This document shows, in pieces, positions 37,115 through 47,268 of a stretch of 64,000 bases of DNA (position 1 is its first letter; every line of letters starts with the position of its first letter). The position numbers and the translations under genes were made by a program. The notes beneath the pieces are model-generated. The model was not told the DNA's origin and did not search any database. It worked only from the letters and a program-made list of their open reading frames with translations. This stretch comes from Psychrobacter piscatorii (GTDB lineage: Bacteria > Pseudomonadota > Gammaproteobacteria > Pseudomonadales > Moraxellaceae): contig NZ_LNDJ01000063.1 in assembly GCF_001444505.1 (NCBI RefSeq), positions 1-64,000 of the forward strand. The letters run 5' to 3'.

Positions 37115-39001
37115 CTAGTGTTTAGAGTCTGTTGTGGTATCGTGTGGTTCGTCAACTGGCGTCGCTTGGCTCTTCAAGGCTTCGTAGAAATCGGTCAAAT
37201 CCATCTTGCGCGCTTTGCCGATATCTTCATCGAATAGGCTTTCAAGCTCTGCCATCGCTGACTGTGCAGACTCAATCATGCTGGCTTCATCATCGTAAAT
37301 GGCTTGCTGACGCTCAATTAAGTCATCATCATAATCACGGAATGTTTTTACTGTCTCTCGAGCTTTTTCCGGAGAGATACCGAGTAGCTGTAGTGACTCA
37401 CGCGACATGTCTAAAGAGGACAAGTAAGTCTCACGCCAAATGTGACGCACACCAACTTCGCGCAAACGGTAGTAATGCTGACGATCGCGTGCTCTGGCTA
37501 GCACAATCAGCTCAGGATAGTTTTTGCGCAGATATTGTGCAGTGGTAATTGAGCGCTCTAAGTCATCAATGGCCAAAATAAAGACACGCGCCTTTTGAAT
37601 ACCTGCAGCGCGTAAAATTTCAGGGTTTTTTGGGTCGCCATAATAGACTTGGTTACCAAATTTACGCACGAAATCTACTCGGTTGGCAGAACGTTCAATG
37701 GCGGTGAATTCAATGTTATGCATACGAAGCACACGACCGATGATCTGACCGACTCGACCAAACCCTGCGATGATCACTTGATGCTCATGATCAGGAATGG
37801 TGTCGTATTCTCGACTTGGTTTGCGTTTGGCAAATAGCGGCTCGCCTATTTTTTCTAATAACAAAAAGGCGAGCGGTGTCAGCGCCATCGATATGGTCAC
37901 CACAAGGTTTAAGGTGTTGGCAAGATCAGGACGTAAGACACTTTGGGCGGTGGCGACACTGAACAGAACAAAGGCAAATTCACCGCCTTGTGCCAAGGTC
38001 ACACCCAATCTGATACTGGTTGGCCAGCGGTTGCCAGATACTTTGGCAATGGCTGCAATCACTGCAAATTTGATGAACATTAAGGCGAGGGCACAGCCAA
38101 TGATAAATATCGGCTTGGCCAAAATGAGTTTGACGTCAGTGAGCATACCGACCGACATGAAAAATAGACCCAATAGCAATCCTTTAAACGGTTCGATACT
38201 GGCCTCTAACTCGTGTCGATACTCAGAGTCAGCTAACAATACGCCTGTCAAAAATGCACCTAGTGCCATTGATAGACCAATTTGACCCATCAAAATAGAC
38301 ACGCCCATAACAATAAATAACGCGACCGCCGTTAGTAGTTCTGAAGCACCGCTTGAGGCCACAAACTTAAAGAATGGTCGAACCACATAACGACTGGCAA
38401 AAATGAGACCAGCAAACACGGCAAATACTTTCCCAAAGTACAGTAAATCGTAGCTTTGCTCACGAACCCCCGATAGGAACGGAATGACTGCTAATAAAGG
38501 AATAACCGCGATATCTTGGAATAGTAAGATAGTAAAAGCTTCGCGGCCATGTGTGCTCGAAAGCTGCTGTTTTTCGGTCAATATCTGTAGTACAAAAGCG
38601 GTCGAGGAGAGTGCTAAACCAAAGCCGACGATAAAAGCAGTATCTAGCTGTAAGGCGAAAAAATGGTGCAATAGCCCCATCAATAGTGTACCAGTCAGCC
38701 CAACCTGTAGACCGCCAAGAACGAATATAGAGCGGCGCAGCGCCCAAAGCCGCGATGGCTGCAGCTCAAGCCCGATGATAAATAGCAGCATGACCACGCC
38801 AAACTCTGAAAAGTGCAGTAGACTTTCAGCATCACCCGCCACATCCAAACCGCTTGGACCCAATATAAGCCCTGTGATGAGGTAGCCTAGGACCGTTGCA
38901 ATACCGAAGCGTTTACCAAGGGGAACAAAGAGCAGCGCTGCTCCCAAAAAGATAGTGGCTTGTAACATTAAATTTGGTGAGCCGGCGGCGGCAGCGAACA
39001 T
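37115..39001 (-). CDS. Kef-type K+/H+ antiporter with RCK (TrkA-N) domain
   Basis: A 628-residue CPA2 antiporter. The first ~390 residues hold about twelve membrane segments, beginning ATIFLGAALLFVPLGKRFG and including GFGLALSSTAFVLQIL, the ion-path region. A cytosolic TrkA-N domain follows with the NAD-binding motif IAGFGRVGQIIGRVL near residue 411. In E. coli KefB and KefC are glutathione-gated K+ efflux systems protecting against electrophiles; gating here is inference. No KefF/KefG partner is adjacent. GAGG lies upstream of the ATG. Confidence 0.9.
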   Translation of the reverse strand: MFAAAAGSPNLMLQATIFLGAALLFVPLGKRFGIATVLGYLITGLILGPSGLDVAGDAESLLHFSEFGVVMLLFIIGLELQPSRLWALRRSIFVLGGLQVGLTGTLLMGLLHHFFALQLDTAFIVGFGLALSSTAFVLQILTEKQQLSSTHGREAFTILLFQDIAVIPLLAVIPFLSGVREQSYDLLYFGKVFAVFAGLIFASRYVVRPFFKFVASSGASELLTAVALFIVMGVSILMGQIGLSMALGAFLTGVLLADSEYRHELEASIEPFKGLLLGLFFMSVGMLTDVKLILAKPIFIIGCALALMFIKFAVIAAIAKVSGNRWPTSIRLGVTLAQGGEFAFVLFSVATAQSVLRPDLANTLNLVVTISMALTPLAFLLLEKIGEPLFAKRKPSREYDTIPDHEHQVIIAGFGRVGQIIGRVLRMHNIEFTAIERSANRVDFVRKFGNQVYYGDPKNPEILRAAGIQKARVFILAIDDLERSITTAQYLRKNYPELIVLARARDRQHYYRLREVGVRHIWRETYLSSLDMSRESLQLLGISPEKARETVKTFRDYDDDLIERQQAIYDDEASMIESAQSAMAELESLFDEDIGKARKMDLTDFYEALKSQATPVDEPHDTTTDSKH

Positions 39002-39091
39002 CTGGAATCCTCAGAAATTAGGACAAAATAAGCAATTTAAAACGGGTATAACTAAAATTAGTATCGCGAAAAAATATAGCATCAACATACA

Positions 39092-39796
39092 TTATTTTTT
39101 GCGATAAATCTTCCAAACACCATTATCTGCAAGCGGATTGTTATAAGCGTCGTTGCGGCGCTTGCGCGGTGTTTGCCTGCTGTCGACAATCTTAAAATCA
39201 GGCAAAGCATGGACAATAAGACCAGTACGATAAAAACGTACCCGTTCAGGCTCTAGCATCTCACCCTTGCTATCGCGGCAAAAAACATAAGCGCGCAGAT
39301 CAATAAACTCACGATGAGCGACCAAACGCGCGTCGTCATCATTATCCAGTACCGCTGTCATCCGAGCGACTTCATCATCAGTATAGTCACCACATTTATC
39401 AGTCAGTGCCCCAACTGAGCCAAAGCTTTTAGATTCCTTGGCTCGCGTTTTGGTTAAATGTAGGCGCTGAACATGGTAGATAAACTGCGGTATCTCAAGA
39501 CTGGCTGGAAGCGGCAGATAATCAGGTGGCATATTGGCCGCTGGATAAAAATCCTTGGCGCGCTCAAGTAGATTTTGCCAACGTTGCTGATAAGCCTGTA
39601 CCTCTGCTAAGTTGCCTTCATAGATAGGCATATCGCGAATCTGGCGCAAAATATCAGGCGGAAATTGCTCATGACGAAAGTTTGCAATGTCCTCTTGCAG
39701 CGTCGATAGCAAAACTTTGGCGTGTTTTTTGCCGTCTTTTGACGTAGGATCATCGATATAGTCTGGGGCGACAAAGGGTGCTGAACGTCTAGACAT
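39092..39796 (-). CDS. Hypothetical protein, family not recognised
   Basis: A 234-residue soluble, charged protein with no signal peptide or membrane helix. Notable segments: a basic N-terminus, a helical RQIRDMPIYEGNLAEVQAYQ region, a MPPDYLPLPASLEIPQFIYH stretch, and a mixed-strand C-terminus ending GVWKIYRKK. I cannot assign a fold or function. It is upstream of the Kef gene on the same strand (90 bases), with no shared role apparent. Confidence 0.65.
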   Translation of the reverse strand: MSRRSAPFVAPDYIDDPTSKDGKKHAKVLLSTLQEDIANFRHEQFPPDILRQIRDMPIYEGNLAEVQAYQQRWQNLLERAKDFYPAANMPPDYLPLPASLEIPQFIYHVQRLHLTKTRAKESKSFGSVGALTDKCGDYTDDEVARMTAVLDNDDDARLVAHREFIDLRAYVFCRDSKGEMLEPERVRFYRTGLIVHALPDFKIVDSRQTPRKRRNDAYNNPLADNGVWKIYRKK

Positions 39797-40041
39797 AATG
39801 TTATATCATCAATAGATCGTGAAAAGGGGTAGTCAGTCTTAAGTATACAGAATTTATATCAAAAATATGGTCGAGAGATAGGGTTTTTCATCAGTTTTAA
39901 CATGCTATTACAATCGTAGAAACAAGTTTTAGGCAAACTTAAGTGAAACCTTCTTCTTTTATTGGCTCATAGGTTTTCATTTTTAATACTATGTAAGACA
40001 ACAATGATTTATAGCCAATCAGATTATTGAGAATGACCTTT

Positions 40042-40341
40042 ATGAGCAACTACTCATCAGAGCTGACAGCTTGTCCTAAGTGGCGAGCCTCATTGAAAAT
40101 TATTGGCAAAATAGCCTTTATCGTCATTTGTACCGGTGTCATACTCGCACTTGGGTTTTTGTTGCTGATGATGTCAAACATGGGCTCAGTCTATTTGCCA
40201 AATATCTGCAATGGCTGCCTCGATATATGGGTCAGAATGATGTTACTCGTGGTTGGTATCAGCCTTTGGGTGTTGGTGGCTGCTTGGATTATTTGGCACA
40301 TATTGCTTTATTTATATCATTTGATAAAACATAACCAATAA
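40042..40341 (+). CDS. Small two-helix membrane protein, unknown
   Basis: A 99-residue protein with two hydrophobic segments (roughly residues 18-44 and 63-87) joined by a loop with Cys-N-G-C. The ATG at 40042 has GAGA nine bases upstream. No family recognised. A shifted frame over the same bases encodes nothing sensible. Confidence 0.55.
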   Translation: MSNYSSELTACPKWRASLKIIGKIAFIVICTGVILALGFLLLMMSNMGSVYLPNICNGCLDIWVRMMLLVVGISLWVLVAAWIIWHILLYLYHLIKHNQ

Positions 40342-40375
40342 TTGGCCAAGTTTCTAACAATACTGGTATTTGCTC

Positions 40376-41545
40376 TTAATGATTATGACCAATATGACTG
40401 TTGCTAGCAGGTGCTTGTCCCGAAATATCGCAAACAAGAGCCTCACTATGTGAGCTGTTTTGTGGATGTGACAAACTTTCAACTTGAATAGTCGCATGAT
40501 GAATGCCGAGCGCTGATAGGCTTTGTTCAAGATTGGCAATGAGACTACTCGACTCATGAATACTCATGTCTCCATCGACTACGACATGGCAGGATAGGGC
40601 GTGTAGGCCACTGGTAATACTCCAAACGTGTAGGTCATGGACTTTTTGTACTTGAGGGTGTGCGAGTAATTTTTGCTCAACGTTGACTAGCGATATGTTG
40701 GCAGGGGTGCCTTCCATTAATATATGCACAGAATCACGTACGACACGGTATCCACTGACTAATATAAGAATGGCGACAATCACGGATGCCACGGCATCTG
40801 CCCATACCCAGCCAAACCCCATCATCAATAGGGCGGCGATGATCGCGGCGACAGAGCCCATCAAATCGCTAAGCACATGCAAGTACGCACTTTGCATATT
40901 GAGATTGACAGGTTCTTTATTATCGGGTGTTTTTGTTAATGCGGCATCGTTACTACCATGATTGTGCCCGTGAGACTCTCCACCTTGACTGCCTCGGTGC
41001 ATGAGCCACGCCACCAAGATATTGACCAACATACCGACCGTCGCCACAATCAGCATACCTTGCGTCGCAATCTCAGGCGGGGAATTAAAGCGTTTGATCG
41101 CTTCATAAAAAATCATCAAGGCGATAAAAACGAGCGTAGCGCCATTCAGGGTCGCGACCAGTATCTCAAAACGCTTATAGCCAAATGTTTTTTGATGCGT
41201 GGCTGCTTTTTCGCCAATTTTGAATGCCGTTAGGGTGGCGCCAAGCGCGATGGCATCGCTTAACATATGCCCTGCATCGGATAGTAATGCCAAGCTACCA
41301 GTGAGCCAGCCGCCGATAGCTTCAATAAACATATAACCGGTGATAATAATAAAGCTAAAGAGTAAGGTGCGCTGGTAACCCTTGGTGTCTCGTGATGCTG
41401 TCTGCTGTTCTAAATGATTACCATGGTTGTGGCTGCCCTCATGATTATGAGTGTCGTTACGGTCATAATCGTTATTCGAGTGCTCATGGCTATCATTTTG
41501 ATGACGATGATTGTGCTCTTCAGGGCTTGGATTATTCTGATTCAT
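40376..41545 (-). CDS. CDF-family divalent metal (zinc) efflux protein
   Basis: A cation diffusion facilitator of 389 residues, exporting Zn2+ (or Co2+/Cd2+) in exchange for protons. The N-terminal ~45 residues are packed with His, Asp and Asn, and the extreme C-terminus is SNSHIGHNH, both metal-binding. Six membrane helices hold the metal site motifs SDAGHMLSDAIALG (TM2) and HVLSDLMGSVAAI (TM5). A cytoplasmic ferredoxin-like domain starts near NISLVNVEQKLL and includes VHDLHVWSITSG. The start is the ATG at 41545; a TTG four codons upstream is possible. Confidence 0.93.
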   Translation of the reverse strand: MNQNNPSPEEHNHRHQNDSHEHSNNDYDRNDTHNHEGSHNHGNHLEQQTASRDTKGYQRTLLFSFIIITGYMFIEAIGGWLTGSLALLSDAGHMLSDAIALGATLTAFKIGEKAATHQKTFGYKRFEILVATLNGATLVFIALMIFYEAIKRFNSPPEIATQGMLIVATVGMLVNILVAWLMHRGSQGGESHGHNHGSNDAALTKTPDNKEPVNLNMQSAYLHVLSDLMGSVAAIIAALLMMGFGWVWADAVASVIVAILILVSGYRVVRDSVHILMEGTPANISLVNVEQKLLAHPQVQKVHDLHVWSITSGLHALSCHVVVDGDMSIHESSSLIANLEQSLSALGIHHATIQVESLSHPQNSSHSEALVCDISGQAPASNSHIGHNH

Positions 41546-41762
41546 AACAACACTCAAGTCAGCTAGTATCTAGGTTAAGTAAACAGTATCGATTGCAAGT
41601 CGAGTAGATGTGAGATTCTCATCACATACCATTTGATGAAGGTTATAAATTTAACATAGCCAAGTATTAGAAGCTGTAACGACGAAGTAAAAATCATTAG
41701 GAGGCACAAATCACAAAAATTACAACACTATATAGAACACCGACGAATGATAAGTGTCGGTT

Positions 41763-44051
41763 TTACCAACCAACGGGGTCAATGTCTAAGGTAAGCTTGA
41801 GGTATTTGGCACTTGGTAAGGCAAGTACGGGCTGCCACCATTGATGCAAAACAAGGTGCAGTTGCTGCCGGTCTTTGGCTAAGAGCAGCAGCTGTGCATG
41901 ATAGCGACTATTTTTTTTACTCATCGGAGCGTCAATAGGACCAAGAACGGCAAGGTTGTGCCTGCTTGGCAGATGAGCAATGGCATCTTTGAGCGCTTGA
42001 GTGGTGGCTGCCAGCGTCTTGCCCTCACAGCGTATCAGTGCGGCATAACTGTGAGGCGGTAAGCCCATCATTTTACGCTCTTGCAATAGCTCGCGGGCAA
42101 ATGACAAGTAGCCATCTTTGACCAGTTTTAACAGTAACTCATTGTCAGGCTGTAGTGTTTGGATCAACACGCGACCAGCTTTGTCGCCTCGACCAGCACG
42201 GCCCGCTACCTGAATCATAAGCTGTGCCGTATGCTCTGGTGAGCGAAAGTCTGCCGATAAAAATCCGCGATCGGCATTGGGTAAGCAGACCAGCGTGACA
42301 TTAGGAAAGTGATGACCTTTAGCCATCATTTGTGTGCCAACTAATATCGCAGGATTGCCCTGGTTAATTTGCTGATAAATGTTCTCCCAGCTGTCTTTTC
42401 GTCTGGTGGTATCACGATCGATTTGGATAATTGGATAAATCACTTTGCTGGTTTGGGGATTGGCAAAGATTGCATGCAGGTTTTCGCTGAGTCTGGTAGT
42501 ACCCATGCCTTTGGCATCTAGGTTTTGACTGCCACAATCAGGGCATACTGTAGGAATATAAGCCTGCCAATCGCAATGGTGGCATTTTAAATAAGAGCTA
42601 CCTGAATAGCCGCTGCGCTGCGCCAGACTGTTATAGTGAACGGTCAAATGAGCATCACAGCGGGGACAATCTGCCTGCCAACCGCAAGCCTCACACAATA
42701 AAACAGGCGCATAGCCACGACGATTCAAAAATACCAGGACTTGATCGCCGGCTTCTAAAGTTTGCTTAATTGCCCCAATCATTGAGTCTGTCAGCCCCGT
42801 GTCATAGCGAGCACCATCATGTTGCGCTTGCTGGTGAGTGCTTTGCAGGCGCGCATCAATTAGTTGCATGGTTGCAGGCTTGGCATTGCCGGGACGAGTC
42901 AACAGTTGACACTCTACCAGCTTGCCGTCTTCGACCAGTTTTAGATGCTCAAGAGAAGGCGTTGCCGTACCTAATATGACTGGAATGTTGTGCTGTAGGC
43001 CGCGATAGAGTGCGACATCAGCCGCATGATAACGTAGAGTATCCTGCTGTTTGTACGAGCCATCATGCGCCTCATCAACGACTATCAATCCCAATGCTGC
43101 AAATGGATAGAGCACTGCTGAGCGCGTACCGATGATAATTTGTGCATGACCAGTGCGGCAGTCTTGCCAGCCTTGCAAACGATGGGTATCAGTCAAGCCG
43201 GAATGCAGCAAAACAATATGAGCGGCAAATCGACTAGCAAAGCGTGCACGTGTCTGCGGTGTGAGACCAATTTCTGGCACCAAGATCAGCACTTGCTTGC
43301 CTGCTTCTAGTACCGCCTGCATCGCTTGTAAGTAGACTTCAGTTTTGCCGCTACCAGTAATACCATTTAATAAAAAGCCAGTATAGATTTCAGATTTATG
43401 CGCAGCAACGATGGCATCAACGGCAAGTTTCTGCTCATCATTGAGATCAAGCGGCATTTTTGCCAATTTCACGGGAGAAGGGGATTGCTTGGTTTGGATA
43501 TAGCGCTCGATTAGACCTTTGTCTTCGAGCGTTTTTAAAAATGCTCGCTGCATCCCTTCTAATAGCAAAACATCTTCACTAGCACCGCGCTCACCATGCA
43601 GTTTTAGCATATCAAACTGCTGCTTTTGCTTTTTTGCATTGGCACGAAAATCATCATCAGTGATATGCGGCAATATTCGCCAATGAGTAATTAGTAGGTC
43701 TAGTGGTTTGCCTTGGCGGACAAGGCTTGGCAGGATGACGGCTAAGACATCACCGAGTGGATAATGATAGTAACGCGCCAGCCAATAAGCCAGCTTGAGC
43801 ATGTTGGGATCCAAAATAGGGTCAGCATCCAAACATTTATTAATCGGTTTGATTTTATTGACGGGTACACAGCTTTCATCTTCAGAAACATGAGCAATCA
43901 CGATACCAATTAAGGTTTGGCGACCAAATGAAACCTCAACGCGACTTCCAATTGACGGCATCAGACGGTCTGGCGAAGCAAGCATATCCGCCGGTAAGCT
44001 ATAGTCAAACACCCGATAAAGGGGTACGGGCAGCGCAACTTGTACCAACAT
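41763..44051 (-). CDS. priA: Primosomal protein N' (replication restart helicase PriA)
   Basis: A 3'-5' DNA helicase that reloads the replisome at stalled forks. It has the N-terminal 3'-DNA-binding domain (VALPVPLYRVFDYSLP), Walker A GITGSGKTEVYLQ near residue 230, Walker B with DEAH (VVDEAHDGSYKQQD), and a Cys-rich zinc region with CEACGWQADCPRC and CHHCDW...CPDCG. The C-terminal SAT motif region has VAGRAGRGDKAGRV. Length 762 is typical. The ribosome binding site is weak. The 27-bp palindrome at 44116 lies just upstream. Confidence 0.97.
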   Translation of the reverse strand: MLVQVALPVPLYRVFDYSLPADMLASPDRLMPSIGSRVEVSFGRQTLIGIVIAHVSEDESCVPVNKIKPINKCLDADPILDPNMLKLAYWLARYYHYPLGDVLAVILPSLVRQGKPLDLLITHWRILPHITDDDFRANAKKQKQQFDMLKLHGERGASEDVLLLEGMQRAFLKTLEDKGLIERYIQTKQSPSPVKLAKMPLDLNDEQKLAVDAIVAAHKSEIYTGFLLNGITGSGKTEVYLQAMQAVLEAGKQVLILVPEIGLTPQTRARFASRFAAHIVLLHSGLTDTHRLQGWQDCRTGHAQIIIGTRSAVLYPFAALGLIVVDEAHDGSYKQQDTLRYHAADVALYRGLQHNIPVILGTATPSLEHLKLVEDGKLVECQLLTRPGNAKPATMQLIDARLQSTHQQAQHDGARYDTGLTDSMIGAIKQTLEAGDQVLVFLNRRGYAPVLLCEACGWQADCPRCDAHLTVHYNSLAQRSGYSGSSYLKCHHCDWQAYIPTVCPDCGSQNLDAKGMGTTRLSENLHAIFANPQTSKVIYPIIQIDRDTTRRKDSWENIYQQINQGNPAILVGTQMMAKGHHFPNVTLVCLPNADRGFLSADFRSPEHTAQLMIQVAGRAGRGDKAGRVLIQTLQPDNELLLKLVKDGYLSFARELLQERKMMGLPPHSYAALIRCEGKTLAATTQALKDAIAHLPSRHNLAVLGPIDAPMSKKNSRYHAQLLLLAKDRQQLHLVLHQWWQPVLALPSAKYLKLTLDIDPVGW

Positions 44052-44115
44052 AAACGGCTTCGCAGTCTTATCAGATTAATATTGATGTGAAATGAAGAAA
44101 AAGAGGCAGAGACCA

Positions 44116-44142
44116 ATAAGCTTAGCATGATGCTAAGCTTAT
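44116..44142. repeat. 27-bp perfect palindrome between ridA and priA
   Basis: ATAAGCTTAGCAT, a central G, then the exact reverse complement. It has no T-run, so it may be either a terminator for ridA acting without one, or a protein-binding site ahead of priA. Confidence 0.6.
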
Positions 44143-44188
44143 GATAGATTGACTGTTATAGGAGTATCTAAAAAAATTACTATCAGTT

Positions 44189-44569
44189 TTAGTCAATATA
44201 TAAGATAGATTCGATTTCGACCACGCCACCTTTAGGTAGGGCTGCGACTTGTACGGCAGCACGAGCAGGATATGGCTCGCTTAGGTTCGCCACAAATACT
44301 TCGTTTAAAACCGCAAAGTCACTTAAATCAGTCAAAGATACATTAAATTTAACCACGTCGTTGATACTACCACCAGCCGCTTCACAGATCGCTTTAATGT
44401 TTTCGAACACTTGCTCAGCCTGTGCTTTAAAACCTTCTCTTAATTCCATGGTTTCAGGGTCAAAACCAAGCTGACCTGAAATATAAACGGTGTTGCCAAC
44501 TTTTACGGCTTGTGAGTAAGTGCCTACAGCTGCGGGAGCTTTATCTGTTTGGATCGTTTGACGAGTCAT
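44189..44569 (-). CDS. ridA: RidA family reactive intermediate/imine deaminase
   Basis: A 126-residue trimeric enzyme that hydrolyses reactive enamine/imine intermediates such as 2-aminoacrylate from PLP enzymes. The catalytic Arg is in YPARAAVQVAALPKGGVVEIESI, and the family text TVYISGQLGFDPET and VFENIKAICEAAG is clear. The ATG at 44569 has AAGGAC six bases upstream; a longer frame to 44617 is not supported. It lies just downstream of spoT on the same strand (144 bases), a common arrangement of spoT with ridA. Confidence 0.95.
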   Translation of the reverse strand: MTRQTIQTDKAPAAVGTYSQAVKVGNTVYISGQLGFDPETMELREGFKAQAEQVFENIKAICEAAGGSINDVVKFNVSLTDLSDFAVLNEVFVANLSEPYPARAAVQVAALPKGGVVEIESILYID

Positions 44570-44713
44570 ATTATGTCCTTTTCGTATTTTATTGGTTGGT
44601 CTGTTGCTCACTGACAAGCAACAGTGCCTATTATTGTTTTAGAGGTTGTCAAAACCTCAGCGCGATGCGTTCAAATCTGACTAGACAAAGAGTTTGCTAG
44701 ACAGGCAGGGTTA

Positions 44714-46912
44714 TTATAATTGATATAGCCGTATGATGTTAGGGAAGCCGAGTAATGAACGCAGCTCACGAATGCCTTGAGCCAAGTGATTGCGACTGCG
44801 TACGATGATATGGATGATAGTATCACTATTACGCACGTCAACGGTCTCAACCCCCATATGCAGCTGGCGCAGATGATAAATCACTTTACTGATTTGCTCA
44901 TCGCTAAGCGCAATAGACAGCTTTAAGTAAGCAGGAAAACGTATTTTGCCGCTATTTTTTATATCATGCTCGTCTGTTTCACCTTGTTTTACAGCGTTAT
45001 CACTACGCCAACGCAGTTGAATCACCTGATAGGGATTGTCTTTACGAATGTCGTCAAGCGAAAAGCATTTGTGTCGATGAACGACCAAGCCGTGCCGAGA
45101 TAAGTGCCCAACGATAGGGTCTCCATAGATTGGATGACAGCAGTTAGCAAAATCGAGCTCAACCCCAGAGGCATTGGCGATCAGCTGCTGTGGCTGTGTC
45201 ATGTCTTCGTTGTGCGCTTTGGCTTGTACGTCACTGACTTCATCGTTAAACAAACGAGTGACTACAAGCTGTGGCAGTAGTGTACCGGAGCTTATTTGTT
45301 CGAATAGGGCGTTTTTTTCAGTCACACCGCGCCATTCAGTCAGATCTTTCCAATCATCCTCTGTTAGGTCATCGAGCGTTTTTTGATAGGTTTTGAGGGC
45401 ACGATCTAACGCTTGACGACCATGATGCTGCTTGTCAGCGGTAGATAAGTCTTTGAACCAACGTAATATCTCTTCACGCGCTTTGTTGGTCACCACAAAT
45501 CCTAACCATTCTGCTTTTGGCTCTGAGTGACTGTTTATCTCAATTTCAACGGACTGTCCGTTTTTTACCACGGTACCGAGTTTTGCTGCTTTATCATCGA
45601 TATTGGCACCGACAGCGACGTTACCAACCATAGGCCCGACTGCGTAAGCAAAGTCTAATGCCGTTGCCCCTTGTGGTAGCTCATAGGCACGACCTTGCGG
45701 GCTATAACAAATAATCTTACTCGAATGCAAATAATCCATCAGCTCATTAATAGTCGAGACCGCTGCCGAAAAGTTAGGACTATTCTCATTTAAGTTGTCT
45801 TCATCGACCAAGTCTTTCATGTTACGCAGTGACGCTTGGATAACGGATTGACTCACGTCAGAAGCATGCTCTGCACCGATAACGCCGAGCCTTGCAGCAC
45901 TTTGCATTTGCTTGGTCAAAATAGTCACTTTTACGACATCGTTGTCGCGCTCATAAATGAGCGTGAGTGATTGATTGCCACCTGGTAACGGCCTGCGAAT
46001 ATTATCAGCAATGTGCGTATCATCAATTTGATACTTTTTAATAAGGTAATACGCCAACTTGTCGCAAGCTTCGATATTGTCGAGGACAATCTCAAATGCA
46101 TAGTGTCGTAGCAGCGTGTTGATTTCTCCGCGATTGCGAAAAAACTGGCGGTAAATAACCACGCGATTGTCTAATACTTTGACCAGTCCGTTGAGCCCCA
46201 AATTATTAAGCACGATACTCAGATAACGATGAATGGCTTCTCTTTGGAAATTACGCCCAAGTCCATGCTGTAGCAGCTTGTCAGATATCTTGTTGTACAT
46301 ATCAGAATCAAGGTTACGATAACACAGCACCTCAATATAATCGGCGATATCATTAAGACCCATCAAGCGTGCAAATGGCACATAAAAATCTAACGTTTCT
46401 TGTGCTGTCGTACGTTGTTTTTCAGGGCGCACGGCATCAAGCGTGGACATATTATGCAGGCGGTCCGCAAGCTTAATGATAAGTACCCGTGGATCTGCGA
46501 GTGTGGCTGTTAAAATTTTGTGAAAGGTCGCTGCTTTGTTTTGCTGCTTATTGTGAGAGGAGGATTTTAGTTTTGTCACACCATCGACCAGCCTAGCCAC
46601 TATCTTGCCGTAACGCTGCTCGAGCTGCTCGTCACTCACGTCGGTGTCTTCGACCGTATCATGCAAAATCGCTGCAATAATTGTATCTCGATCTAAGCGA
46701 AAGCCCGCCAGTATCTCAGCCACTGCGATAGGGTGAGTGATATAAGGTTCCCCTGATTTACGCTTGTCTTTAATGTGCGCAATATCACCGAACTCACAGG
46801 CATCAACAATGTCACGGCGCTCAGCAGCAGTGAGATAACCGACTGAACGCAGCAAGTTATATTGAGCGTCATCGACGAGATGATGACTGAGTTTGGGTAG
46901 GGTTTGACTCAT
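44714..46912 (-). CDS. spoT: SpoT-type (p)ppGpp hydrolase with degenerate synthetase domain
   Basis: A 732-residue RelA/SpoT homologue. The hydrolase domain is intact: H60 in ITHPIAVA, HD at 84-85 (AAILHDTVEDTDV), ED at 88-89, and RLHNMSTL near 153. The synthetase domain (about 225-360) is not: the canonical YxSLHT reads NQSLTLIYE and the usual EIQIRT...AExGIAAHW reads VKVTILTKQ...ARLGVIGAEHA. TGS (near 400-455) and ACT (C-terminal 75 residues) follow. This fits a hydrolase-only SpoT; a separate RelA would make the alarmone. AGGA lies upstream of the ATG. Confidence 0.93.
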   Translation of the reverse strand: MSQTLPKLSHHLVDDAQYNLLRSVGYLTAAERRDIVDACEFGDIAHIKDKRKSGEPYITHPIAVAEILAGFRLDRDTIIAAILHDTVEDTDVSDEQLEQRYGKIVARLVDGVTKLKSSSHNKQQNKAATFHKILTATLADPRVLIIKLADRLHNMSTLDAVRPEKQRTTAQETLDFYVPFARLMGLNDIADYIEVLCYRNLDSDMYNKISDKLLQHGLGRNFQREAIHRYLSIVLNNLGLNGLVKVLDNRVVIYRQFFRNRGEINTLLRHYAFEIVLDNIEACDKLAYYLIKKYQIDDTHIADNIRRPLPGGNQSLTLIYERDNDVVKVTILTKQMQSAARLGVIGAEHASDVSQSVIQASLRNMKDLVDEDNLNENSPNFSAAVSTINELMDYLHSSKIICYSPQGRAYELPQGATALDFAYAVGPMVGNVAVGANIDDKAAKLGTVVKNGQSVEIEINSHSEPKAEWLGFVVTNKAREEILRWFKDLSTADKQHHGRQALDRALKTYQKTLDDLTEDDWKDLTEWRGVTEKNALFEQISSGTLLPQLVVTRLFNDEVSDVQAKAHNEDMTQPQQLIANASGVELDFANCCHPIYGDPIVGHLSRHGLVVHRHKCFSLDDIRKDNPYQVIQLRWRSDNAVKQGETDEHDIKNSGKIRFPAYLKLSIALSDEQISKVIYHLRQLHMGVETVDVRNSDTIIHIIVRSRNHLAQGIRELRSLLGFPNIIRLYQL

Positions 46913-47268
46913 AAATGACGATCCTATTTTCCATGACTGACTGACTTGATTATGGATTGAAGTAAGCAGTGAATGGTGACTGAATATTGACCAACCATAC
47001 GAAACTTAAGTAGGGATAGGCCATTCTCTAATTAATCGCAAATCGCATTCAATGTCAACTGATAAGCGAGTAGGCGATGAAAAAAATTGACTCAGTGGGC
47101 TATTTTGATAGATAAATGGCTATCAAAACAGCAAGTACAATACAGTTACAACCAAAAAACCACAGCCTATGCTGTGGTTTTTGTTATCAATAAAGTTATG
47201 TTTATCTTATAAAAAGCCATTATCAGCTTCAAAGACTTGGCAAAACAAACCTTATCAAAAATAGCTTT
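46913..47268. other. Spacer between spoT and rpoZ
   Basis: About 355 bases without a gene. It holds the terminator at 47153-47182 and otherwise AT-rich sequence. Confidence 0.5.
47153..47182 (-). terminator. Rho-independent terminator after rpoZ
   Basis: Stem ACCACAGC / GCTGTGGT with loop CTAT; on the minus strand followed by TTTTTT. It separates rpoZ from spoT, which are cotranscribed in E. coli. Confidence 0.9.
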
